Origin: JAJBWD01 sp041670885
GTDB taxonomy: Bacteria > Bacillota > Clostridia > Clostridiales > Clostridiaceae
Direction: 5' to 3'
Assembly: GCA_041670885.1 (NCBI GenBank)
Contig: JBAXYJ010000198.1
Coordinates: 1-5,218, forward strand
Length of the DNA: 5,218 nucleotides
Under the pieces are notes generated by a model. It saw only the letters and a list, made by a program, of their open reading frames with translations. It had not been told where the DNA came from and did not search any database. The position numbers and the translations under genes are program-made. Positions 1 through 5,218 of this stretch are shown in pieces (the first letter of the stretch is position 1; every line of letters starts with the position of its first letter).

Positions 1-2175
1 GTTTATAAGTGTTCCAAGGACTAATTTTGTATCATCATATCCTTCTTCAAGGAAATCTAATCTTAAAACATTACTTTTTAATTTTATTAAATCATCTTTG
101 TACTCTATTAGATTTAATATATGGGAATTATATATATTTGTCCTGCCAAATTTATCTATTACTACAGGGAACTCCTCTCCCTTTCTGTCTTTTAAAATAT
201 GAATTTTTTTATCGCTGATTTCTAAAACACTTTTTACTAAATTATACTCAGATATCATAACCTCAGCTCTTCCATAGATAAGAGATGAATATGGATACTT
301 AAGAAAACCCAGTTCCTTCCTGTTTAGTTCCAGGGAGGCCATAGGGGTAACCCCCAGGGAATTTACAAAGGACAGGGATGAGGAATTGGTAAGATTCATT
401 TTGTAATCTCCATAAATCATGAAATCTTCTCCAAGCCTTTTTATTATGCCTAGATTTGATGTTATTATTCCATTAATTTTTGATTTATATTTACTTATCA
501 GATTAATTATATCATTAAATTCTCCCTTTATTACTGTAGGAAGCTTTAAAATAAAGGAATCAATTTCATCTATATTTAAATCAAACAAAAATGGGTTTAC
601 CGCTAAATCTATATTTTCAAATTCTAAAATGGCTCTTACCTGATCCATATTACAAGCTGCGGCTATAATCTTTTTTTCTATATTATAACCCTCCTCACTG
701 CAGCTTTCTCTTTTTATTTTCCTGTTTGTTTTAGCATCCTGAATTGATTGAATAAGCTGCCTTCTTGCTTCATTTAAACTGGCTATCCTTAAAAATCCGG
801 GAACATATTCATTGAATTTTATATCAGTAAATACAAATGGGGTATCCTTTGACTTTTTTAGAGTTTCTGCTATTCTTTCTTTAGAGAGAGGGCTGCTTTT
901 TGCTTCTTCTGCTTCCTCCCCAAAATATTCATAGGTTTTCCCATTGTATTCTGTTAAAAGGTGAACTTTTTTTTGGGGCTGAAAATCAATATTAAGGCTT
1001 AAAGGAACCTTCCTATAGTATTTTTCACCATACTTTCCCATTTCATTTTCTAATTTATAGTCATAGGTTTTATAAAGGATGTCTCCTTCGTTAAATTTAT
1101 TTGGTTTAATTTTAACTTTTTCGCTAGACTTTGCATCTGTTACTTCTTTTTCGTTTTTATAAAGCTTTTCTATATTAAACCCGGCGTCTCCTATCCTTAT
1201 TCCGTCCCGGCAGCTTACATCATCCTGAAGATAAACTTCGCCATTTTTCACTTTTCCCAAAATAGAGCCGGTATTTCTCGGGAAATTATAGGCCATCATT
1301 TCCTTTCCCATATTCCCGTAAAGGTAAGCCTTTGAGAAGCCTTCTCTGTTAAATACCTTAAGCAGGGCTTTGTTTTCCTCTTTCAGATCAATTTTATCTC
1401 CTCGCAGGGCTGCATCTATGGCTTTTCTGTATATTGATACAACTGCAGATACATAGGTAGGGTTCTTCATTCTCCCTTCTATTTTAAGAGAGGTGGTTCC
1501 GGTTTCTATTATGTCCTGTATATTATTTAGGGTGCATACATCCTTGGGGCTAAGTAAGTATCCGGATTTCCCTTCCAGTAAATATTTAAGTCTGCAGGGC
1601 TGAGAGCAGCGCCCCCTGTTTCCGCTGTTTCCACCTATTAAGGAGCTTAAAAGGCAGGCTCCTGAATAGCTTATGCAAAGGGCTCCATGGATAAAAATTT
1701 CAGTCTCTATTTCCTTTGATATTTCTTTTATACCACTCAGGCTCAGCTCACGGCTTAGTACCACCCGGCTGTAACCTAAAGATTTTAAAAGCCTTGCTCC
1801 TTCTAAATTATGTATTGTCATTTGGGTGGAGGCATGAAGCTCTAGATTTGGGAAGCAAGATTTTGCTTTTTTAAACAATCCCATGTCCTGAATTATTACA
1901 GCTTGGGCTCCGGCTTTATATAAAAATTCCAGATAATCCAAAGCCTCATTCATCTCTTCATCTTTAATAAGAGTGTTAACTGCAGGATATAGTTTAACTC
2001 CATAGGGCTGCAGATAGGATACTGCTTCAATTATTTTATCTTTTGTAAAGTTTGCTGCCTTGGCCCTTGCGGAGAATTTATCTCCTCCTATATATACAGC
2101 GTCTGCCCCGGCATTAACTGCTGATATTAAACTTTCCATACTGCCTGCCGGTGCTAATAGCTCAATTTTGTTCAT
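1..2175 (-). CDS. U32 family protein (peptidase U32 / RlhA-TrhP-like RNA hydroxylase), C-terminus beyond window
   Basis: An open frame of 725 codons runs from an ATG at 2175 off the left edge, so the stop is not seen. Residues 1-240 form the U32 core: it opens MNKIELLAPAGSMESL, has GADAVYIGG near 23-31, and matches the U32 signature at about 159-177 (E-x-F-x2-G-A-L-C-x4-G-x-C-x-L-S). Cys167, Cys174, Cys190 and Cys194 (in GNRGRCSQPCR) are candidate iron-sulfur or metal ligands. SPKDVC (209-214) and SLKIEGRMK (229-237) are further family motifs. Residues of about 385-470 fit the DUF3656 insert found in RlhA-type members. The rest is a long C-terminal part common in clostridial proteins. Characterised relatives are E. 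coli RlhA (23S rRNA C2501 hydroxylation) and TrhP (tRNA U34 hydroxylation), so RNA hydroxylation is more likely than proteolysis; the exact substrate cannot be told. The start is supported by AGGAAGTG five bases upstream. The gene has its own promoter and follows the zapA terminator. Confidence 0.93.
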   Translation of the reverse strand, partial: MNKIELLAPAGSMESLISAVNAGADAVYIGGDKFSARAKAANFTKDKIIEAVSYLQPYGVKLYPAVNTLIKDEEMNEALDYLEFLYKAGAQAVIIQDMGLFKKAKSCFPNLELHASTQMTIHNLEGARLLKSLGYSRVVLSRELSLSGIKEISKEIETEIFIHGALCISYSGACLLSSLIGGNSGNRGRCSQPCRLKYLLEGKSGYLLSPKDVCTLNNIQDIIETGTTSLKIEGRMKNPTYVSAVVSIYRKAIDAALRGDKIDLKEENKALLKVFNREGFSKAYLYGNMGKEMMAYNFPRNTGSILGKVKNGEVYLQDDVSCRDGIRIGDAGFNIEKLYKNEKEVTDAKSSEKVKIKPNKFNEGDILYKTYDYKLENEMGKYGEKYYRKVPLSLNIDFQPQKKVHLLTEYNGKTYEYFGEEAEEAKSSPLSKERIAETLKKSKDTPFVFTDIKFNEYVPGFLRIASLNEARRQLIQSIQDAKTNRKIKRESCSEEGYNIEKKIIAAACNMDQVRAILEFENIDLAVNPFLFDLNIDEIDSFILKLPTVIKGEFNDIINLISKYKSKINGIITSNLGIIKRLGEDFMIYGDYKMNLTNSSSLSFVNSLGVTPMASLELNRKELGFLKYPYSSLIYGRAEVMISEYNLVKSVLEISDKKIHILKDRKGEEFPVVIDKFGRTNIYNSHILNLIEYKDDLIKLKSNVLRLDFLEEGYDDTKLVLGTLIN

Positions 2176-2180
2176 TATTT

Positions 2181-2188
2181 CACTTCCT
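2181..2188 (-). promoter_or_regulatory. Ribosome binding site of the U32 gene
   Basis: AGGAAGTG on the minus strand lies five bases upstream of the ATG at 2175. It is a close match to the Shine-Dalgarno consensus and fixes this start, which also gives the expected MNKIELLAPAGS N-terminus of the family. Confidence 0.75.
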
Positions 2189-2211
2189 GAATTTTATTAG
2201 GATATATTTTC

Positions 2212-2240
2212 ATTATATTTTAAAAACGAAAATTTTACAA
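2212..2240 (-). promoter_or_regulatory. Sigma-A-type promoter of the U32 gene
   Basis: On the minus strand TTGTAA (2240-2235) is followed after exactly 17 bases by a perfect TATAAT (2217-2212). Transcription would begin near 2205, giving a leader of about 30 bases with the RBS inside it. Position, spacing and the upstream zapA terminator together suggest that the U32 gene is an independent transcription unit. No operator or riboswitch-like structure is visible in so short a leader. Confidence 0.65.
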
Positions 2241-2469
2241 TTAAAGAGGAGATTTTGTGGGATAGTTTTAGGCGTTTCAGCCTCTGTTGAGAAATTTAGT
2301 GGTTTTATCTAGCTTTTGCCCCTGACTTATCATTTTGGGACATTGCACAAATATTTTTTATCTTAACAAGCTAATAATAATTATCCAATTTTCATAGATA
2401 TTAATTTTGTGAACTGCTTGTCCAACCGTATTTCACTATCAATAAATTTCTGAACAAAGGTATATAGGC
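2241..2469. other. Intergenic gap with possible decayed coding fragment
   Basis: About 230 bases between the zapA terminator and the U32 promoter hold no intact gene. On the minus strand 2491-2384 is open for 36 codons in the same frame as zapA, directly after its TGA, ending at TAA 2383-2381. The part encoding FIDSEIRLDKQFTKLISMKIG-like residues (about 2449-2384) looks protein-like in composition, but no family is recognised. It may be the tail of a lost gene or chance. A short inverted repeat AGGC-6-GCCT lies around 2269-2284. Otherwise nothing identifiable is seen. Confidence 0.35.
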
Positions 2470-2499
2470 AAAAAAAGTGCCCAACCAAAGGTCAGGCAC
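2470..2499 (-). terminator. Rho-independent terminator of zapA, overlapping its stop codon
   Basis: In the minus-strand transcript 2499-2490 (GTGCCTGACC) pairs with 2486-2477 (GGTTGGGCAC) as a ten-base-pair stem with a three-base loop, followed by seven Ts (2476-2470). Two pairs are G-U wobbles in the minus transcript but become C-A and A-C mismatches in a plus transcript, so the hairpin is built for minus-strand RNA. A-rich sequence on the other side gives a T-run for the plus strand too, so weak bidirectional activity is possible. The 5' arm includes the last zapA codon and its TGA. Confidence 0.85.
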
Positions 2500-2908
2500 C
2501 ATTTTTTCTTTTTTTCGCCACAGCAATATCAATTTGCTCATCAATTAATTTGTTTTGAAGCTCAATTATCTTTCTCTTGCTGTCCTGAAGGGAAATTTTT
2601 AAATCCTTTCCTTCATTTTTCAGGCTTTCTATCTTTTCTTTACTCTTGTAGTTTTCATCTTTTGCTGCAGATAGCTCTGCTTTTACAGCTTCCAGCTCAA
2701 TAGCCGCCTTTAAGTATTCGTCAGCACAATTTATTGCAGTCAAAATTGAAGCAGAGGCAGTTGAGAGCTTATCATTTAAAGAAAGAATCTTTTTAATCTT
2801 CCCATCTACCTGTTTTGCCAGCTTAATTAAGTATTCTTCTGTTTCTTCACCTTTTAGGTTATAATTCATTCCATGAATATCAACTGTCACTTTATTCAAA
2901 GGAAACAC
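2492..2908 (-). CDS. zapA: Cell division protein ZapA
   Basis: ZapA is a cytoplasmic FtsZ-associated protein that bundles FtsZ filaments and helps Z-ring assembly. The 138-codon frame shows the ZapA layout: an N-terminal beta-rich domain with NKVTVDIHGMNYNLKG (about 5-20), a helix with EEYLIKLAKQVDGKI (about 24-38), then a long charged coiled coil from about 65 to 130 and a basic KKRKNG tail. The length is in the usual range for Firmicutes. There is no ATG start. The frame can begin at GTG 2908, but TTG at 2899 is at least as likely: it gives MNKVTVDIHG, the normal family N-terminus, and has GGTG (2909-2906) six bases upstream, whereas the GTG has no RBS. A terminator overlaps the stop. An IS607 element ends close upstream and separates the gene from pheT, its usual neighbour in Firmicutes. 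Confidence 0.88.
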   Translation of the reverse strand: MFPLNKVTVDIHGMNYNLKGEETEEYLIKLAKQVDGKIKKILSLNDKLSTASASILTAINCADEYLKAAIELEAVKAELSAAKDENYKSKEKIESLKNEGKDLKISLQDSKRKIIELQNKLIDEQIDIAVAKKRKNGA

Positions 2909-2909
2909 C
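2906..2909 (-). promoter_or_regulatory. Weak RBS that would favour the zapA TTG start at 2899
   Basis: GGTG lies six bases before TTG 2899-2897. It is the only Shine-Dalgarno-like stretch near either start and overlaps the alternative GTG start (2908-2906). It is short, so zapA translation may be modest. No clear promoter was found in the bases between the IS right end and zapA. Confidence 0.4.
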
Positions 2910-2921
2910 GTTACAGAAAAC

Positions 2922-2932
2922 TTATAAAAAGT
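2922..2932 (+). repeat. Inverted repeat at inferred right end of IS607 element
   Basis: TTATAAAAAGT is the inverse of 4738-4748. It also overlaps a local palindrome, AAAAGTT (2927-2933) and AACTTTT (2941-2947) around a seven-base spacer. Such clustered AAGTT/AACTT motifs could be recombinase binding sites. Low sequence complexity tempers the call. Confidence 0.45.
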
Positions 2933-3120
2933 TATAAATAAACTTTTATGTTTCTTTCCTCATTCATCATGTTCTTTTTCATATTATTACTAATACTACT
3001 AAAGTGGTTTAACACTCCAAAGGCTTAAATTCCCAATTAACATTCGGTACATATCAATAGTTACTTTAAATTGTTATGCTATTGATTGACCATATTTCAT
3101 TAAATTAATACTTGCGTTAT
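2922..3120 (-). ncRNA. Probable TnpB guide RNA (omega/reRNA) at the IS right end
   Basis: TnpB nucleases use an RNA made from the 3' end of tnpB through the element's right end, with the adjacent flank as guide. Here the 3' tail of tnpB and the 150 bases after it show fitting structure: ATCAATAG (3086-3079) pairs with CTATTGAT (3060-3053) across the tnpB stop, and TGGAGTG (3019-3013) pairs with CACTTTA (3006-3000) around a six-base loop. The sequence between (GGGAATTTAAGCC and GGAGTGTTAAACCAC) resembles conserved right-end sequence of TnpB-bearing elements as I remember it. Both ends are approximate. If the right end is at 2922, the guide would come from bases just below it, the zapA leader. 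Confidence 0.5.
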
Positions 3121-4246
3121 AATCCCTATCTATAATACAACCACATTCTGGACATACATAAATTCTATCGGAAAGTTTTAAATCTTTCTTAATTGCTCGA
3201 CATTCAGAACAAGTTTTAGAACTAGGATACCATTTGTCTGCTTCTATAAATTTTATATTATTCCAATTACATTTATACTGTATTTGCCTATAAAATTCAT
3301 AAAAGCACTGTTGTTGTATCGTTTTTGCAAGATGTTTATTTTTCATCATACCCTTCACATTTAAACTTTCTAAAACTATAAACATTGGTTTTCTGTTTGT
3401 TATTTCAGTAGTTGTTTGATGTAAATAATTGTGACAAATATTTGTTAATCGGTGATTTATTTTTAAAAGTTTATTTTCTAATTTTTTAATGTTGCTTGTT
3501 TTCTTGTAACATACTCCTTTCCTATTATTTTCATATTTTCTTGATACTTGACGTTGCAACCTACGTCTTTTCTTTTCTATTTTTTTAACTTTTTGAGTTT
3601 TGTTAATATTTTTATAAGTATTACCATCTGAGCATATAGCTAAATCTTTAATTCCTAAATCTATTCCTATCCCTTTATTCTTTGGCAAATCTAAAGATTG
3701 TTCATATTCTATTCCTACTGAAATCCACCAATTAATACCATCAAATGATATTCTAGGATTAATGTACTTTGAATTCACAGGTATTCTATTGTGTTCGGTT
3801 AATCTTACCCAATTTAGTTTTTGTTTATTTTGCTTTTTACTATTTGTGAATCCTTCAAATTTCATATGAGTTTCAGTAAACTTAATTTTAATATTATCTT
3901 GATAAAATGAAGGTTTATCATGCTTTTTACTTTTAAATTTAGGATATTTAGCTTGATGTTTGAAGAAACCACCAAAAGCAATACAAGCGTCTTTGATAGC
4001 CTGTTTAGTTACATTATTACTAATATTATTAAGCCACTTATATTCTTCTATCTTTTTTAATTGAGTAAAGTCTTTTCTTAAATCATTATCAGAAATAAAT
4101 CTCCCACCATTTTTATAGTTTTCTTGCTCTTTTGCTAAAGCCCAGTTATAAGCAAATCTTTTAGCACCTGCATATTGAAATAATTTAGACTTTTGTTTAT
4201 TATTAGGTAATAACATTACTTTTATTGATTTTATCACTTTCTTCAT
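3074..4246 (-). CDS. tnpB: TnpB, RNA-guided RuvC-like nuclease of the IS607 element
   Basis: A full-length 390-residue TnpB. In characterised relatives this protein binds the omega RNA and cuts DNA matching its guide next to a target-adjacent motif, which favours retention of the element; it is not needed for transposition. The N-terminal helix-turn-helix/wedge region has the typical KSKLFQYAGAKRFAYNWAL (about 19-37). RuvC motifs are intact: Asp196 in GIGIDLGIKDLAI, Glu293 in IVLESLNVKGM, and Asp375 in IIDRDYNASIN. The zinc finger has Cys346, Cys349, Cys365 and Cys368 (CSEC and CPEC). A basic bridge-helix-like stretch KKIEKKRRRLQRQ is at about 221-233. GAGGTGA directly precedes the ATG, a tight spacing. 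The start lies inside the tnpA frame, so the genes originally overlapped. No frameshift, stop or missing catalytic residue is seen, in contrast to tnpA. Confidence 0.93.
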   Translation of the reverse strand: MKKVIKSIKVMLLPNNKQKSKLFQYAGAKRFAYNWALAKEQENYKNGGRFISDNDLRKDFTQLKKIEEYKWLNNISNNVTKQAIKDACIAFGGFFKHQAKYPKFKSKKHDKPSFYQDNIKIKFTETHMKFEGFTNSKKQNKQKLNWVRLTEHNRIPVNSKYINPRISFDGINWWISVGIEYEQSLDLPKNKGIGIDLGIKDLAICSDGNTYKNINKTQKVKKIEKKRRRLQRQVSRKYENNRKGVCYKKTSNIKKLENKLLKINHRLTNICHNYLHQTTTEITNRKPMFIVLESLNVKGMMKNKHLAKTIQQQCFYEFYRQIQYKCNWNNIKFIEADKWYPSSKTCSECRAIKKDLKLSDRIYVCPECGCIIDRDYNASINLMKYGQSIA

Positions 4247-4669
4247 TCACCTCACTTTCTTCCATTAATTCTTTAACTAATTTTCTTGCTTTATTTGCTC
4301 TTTTTCCTTGTAGCCTATAGCTGAACCTTTCTTTTGATAATTAATTCCACTACCAATATCTTGAATTATCTCAAAGGGTTTGCCTTGAGATGTTAAATAT
4401 AATCTCATATTTTCAACTTGTCTTGCTAAATCATCTTTTTGTTTATTGCTTGATACTCTACAATATCATATTACAATTTTATTTTTTGTATTTCTGATAT
4501 TTAAAACTTGATTGACTTGGTCACTTGAATAATATCTGTATCCATTAGTGGAAGTATGATGAGGTTTTAGAATATTTTTATTATCCCAATTTTTTAATGT
4601 TTGTGGTGTTTTACCTACTAATTCTGAAAATTCATGGATGGTATTTTTATAACTTTTATTAGCTTTTAT
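4203..4669 (-). pseudogene. tnpA: tnpA remnant: IS607-family serine recombinase
   Basis: The frame beginning at 4669 encodes a MerR-like helix-turn-helix (IHEFSELVGKTPQTLKNWD, then PHHTSTNGYRYYS), then KNKIVI, a TGA at 4468-4466 (codon 68), and the recombinase motif YCRVSSNKQKDDLARQ with the nucleophilic Ser. It continues to DIGSGINYQKKG. At about 4326 the homology jumps to FSYRLQGKRANKARKLVKELMEE in another frame, ending at TAA 4205-4203. The missing middle, about 60-70 residues by comparison with usual TnpA proteins, includes the DRLxR catalytic segment. The expected start position reads ATA, with stop codon TAA immediately before it, so the start also seems lost. An RBS-like AGAAGGTGG (4690-4682) survives. 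Three independent lesions make this a clear pseudogene. The remnant overlaps tnpB by 44 bases. Confidence 0.88.
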
Positions 4670-4681
4670 TTAACTGTTATA

Positions 4682-4716
4682 CCACCTTCTTACTATAGTT
4701 TACTTCAATTCTATCA
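4682..4716 (-). promoter_or_regulatory. Candidate promoter and RBS of the IS607 tnpA-tnpB unit
   Basis: On the minus strand TGATAGAAT (4716-4708) reads as an extended -10 element (TG-n-TAGAAT, five of six matches to TATAAT). No good -35 box is found at 17 bases, though TAGACA occurs at 4730-4725, too close. AGAAGGTGG (4690-4682) is a strong RBS-like stretch, 12 bases before the ATA where tnpA should begin. This is probably what now transcribes tnpB and the guide RNA. Confidence 0.35.
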
Positions 4717-4737
4717 TATTTAAGTGTCTATTTTTAT

Positions 4738-4748
4738 ACTTTTTATAA
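4738..4748 (+). repeat. Inverted repeat at inferred left end of IS607 element
   Basis: ACTTTTTATAA matches the inverse of 2922-2932 exactly. Reading inward on the minus strand, both ends continue with similar A/T-rich sequence (ATAAAAATAGAC here, TATAAATAAAC at the other end). It lies between the pheT hairpin and the tnpA promoter region, where the left end is expected. Confidence 0.45.
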
Positions 4749-4771
4749 ATTTTATCTGGTAATTTCAGGCT

Positions 4772-4804
4772 AAAAAGAATTTACAGCTTAAAAGCTTAAA
4801 GCTG
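4772..4804 (-). terminator. Weak terminator-like hairpin after pheT
   Basis: In the minus transcript CAGCTT (4804-4799) pairs with AAGCTG (4789-4784) around a nine-base A/T-rich loop. A T-run (4776-4772) follows only after a seven-base gap, so efficiency is doubtful. It lies about 30 bases after the pheT stop and just outside the inferred IS left end, so it is host sequence. Confidence 0.4.
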
Positions 4805-4836
4805 CAAATCATACAAAAGTTTATTATTTAATATCT

Positions 4837-5218
4837 CTATCTCAGCTCTGCTCCCAGGTTAAATTCCAGTGTGCTGAGAATTTTTGAATGAACCTTGTTA
4901 ACGTCCTTGTCTGTAAGAGTCTTGTCTTCTGATCTGTATACTATTCTGTAGGCAATGCTCTTTTTACCTTCAGGAATCTGTTTACCCTTGTATACGTCAA
5001 AAAGTTCAATGTTTTCAACCAGGTTTCCGCCCTTACTTTTTATAACTTTATGGATATCCTGAACCAAAACGGAGTCATCTACAAGAAGAGCTATATCTCT
5101 TGTAACTGCCGGGAATTTTGGAAGACTCTTATACTGCTGTTTTACTTTAGCATTATTAATCAGTAAATCCATATTCAGCTCTGCAGCGAAAGAAGGTATA
5201 TCCATGCCATAGTTTTCA
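4837..5218 (-). CDS. pheT: Phenylalanyl-tRNA synthetase beta subunit, C-terminal part
   Basis: The last 126 codons of pheT, ending at TAG 4839-4837; the gene continues beyond the right edge. PheT is the beta chain of the alpha2beta2 cytoplasmic enzyme that charges tRNA-Phe. The visible part is the junction ENYGMDIPSFAAELNMDLLI followed by the FDX-ACB anticodon-binding domain, with YKSLPKFPAVTRDIALLVD, IELFDVYKGKQIPEGKKSIAYR, SEDKTLTDKDVN and the terminal NLGAELR. These motifs are highly typical of bacterial PheT C-termini, and the domain is complete with no lesion. The ATG at 5205 is an internal Met, not the start. pheS is expected upstream, outside the window. In many Firmicutes zapA follows shortly after; here the IS607 element intervenes. 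Confidence 0.95.
   Translation of the reverse strand, partial: ENYGMDIPSFAAELNMDLLINNAKVKQQYKSLPKFPAVTRDIALLVDDSVLVQDIHKVIKSKGGNLVENIELFDVYKGKQIPEGKKSIAYRIVYRSEDKTLTDKDVNKVHSKILSTLEFNLGAELR

Larger units (their letters stand above)
2922..4748 (-). mobile_element. IS607-family insertion sequence (decayed tnpA, intact tnpB)
   Basis: The gene order tnpA (MerR-type helix-turn-helix plus serine recombinase) followed by overlapping tnpB defines the IS607 family. The ends are inferred: TTATAAAAAGT at 2922-2932 is repeated in inverse at 4738-4748, and the similarity extends inward with small gaps to about 20 bases. This gives about 1.83 kb, a reasonable size for an IS607 element that has lost roughly 200 bases of tnpA. 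IS607 elements generally lack long terminal repeats and target duplications, so the ends could be off by tens of bases. The element sits between pheT and zapA. By eye it is more A/T-rich than the flanking host genes, consistent with acquisition. It can no longer move with its own recombinase. Confidence 0.75.

Noticed and set aside
9..218. Plus-strand open frame of 69 codons
   Set aside because: It is antisense to the well-supported U32 coding sequence, has no RBS and a low-complexity hydrophobic product, so it is a shadow.
419..643. Plus-strand open frame of 74 codons
   Set aside because: It lies entirely antisense to the U32 gene and its product resembles no family; it is a shadow.
2241..2262. 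RBS-like AGAGGAGA followed by GTG on the plus strand
   Set aside because: The GTG is followed by GGA and then TAG, so there is no gene; the purines are the complement of sequence upstream of the U32 promoter.
2260..2400. Possible end of another insertion sequence in the zapA-U32 gap
   Set aside because: Some motifs felt familiar (for example GGGACATTGCAC), but no terminal repeat pair or transposase frame could be found to support it.
2900..3000. CRISPR-like repeats near the TnpB right end
   Set aside because: The A/T-rich AAGTT/AACTT motifs are short, palindromic and irregularly spaced; there is no repeat-spacer pattern.
4441..4480. TGA in tnpA as a recoded codon
   Set aside because: The downstream deletion with frame change and the missing start show ordinary decay; nothing suggests recoding.

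Overview
The window reads as a low-GC Gram-positive chromosome, most likely Clostridium or a close relative. The genes are A/T-rich, the ribosome binding sites are purine-rich, and the U32, ZapA and PheT sequences have a clostridial look. All recognisable genes lie on the minus strand, so transcription runs from high to low coordinates. This is judged from the sequence alone; no database search was made.

Layout in the direction of transcription: (1) 5218-4837 is the 3' end of pheT, the phenylalanyl-tRNA synthetase beta chain, with its C-terminal anticodon-binding domain. (2) 4804-4772 is a weak A/T-rich terminator-like hairpin. (3) About 4748-2922 is an IS607-family insertion sequence. Its serine-recombinase gene tnpA is badly decayed: no start codon, a TGA just before the catalytic motif, and an internal deletion that shifts the frame. 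Its tnpB is a complete 390-codon gene with all expected RuvC and zinc-finger residues. The right end carries inverted repeats that fit a TnpB guide RNA (omega/reRNA). (4) 2908-2492 is zapA, a cell-division protein; its start is GTG or TTG and a hairpin terminator overlaps its stop codon. (5) 2491-2241 is a non-coding gap, possibly holding a decayed gene fragment. (6) A sigma-A-type promoter (2240-2212) and a good RBS drive a large U32-family gene (2175 to beyond base 1), probably an iron-sulfur RNA hydroxylase despite its peptidase name.

In related Firmicutes pheT and zapA are commonly neighbours, so the host order here is pheT - zapA - U32 with the IS607 element inserted between the first two. 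If the inferred right end is correct, the element stops only about 20 bases upstream of the zapA start. It would then have replaced the original upstream region of zapA and would supply that zapA leader as the TnpB guide. The most interesting feature is this stranded element: the transposase is dead, yet TnpB and its probable guide RNA remain intact.
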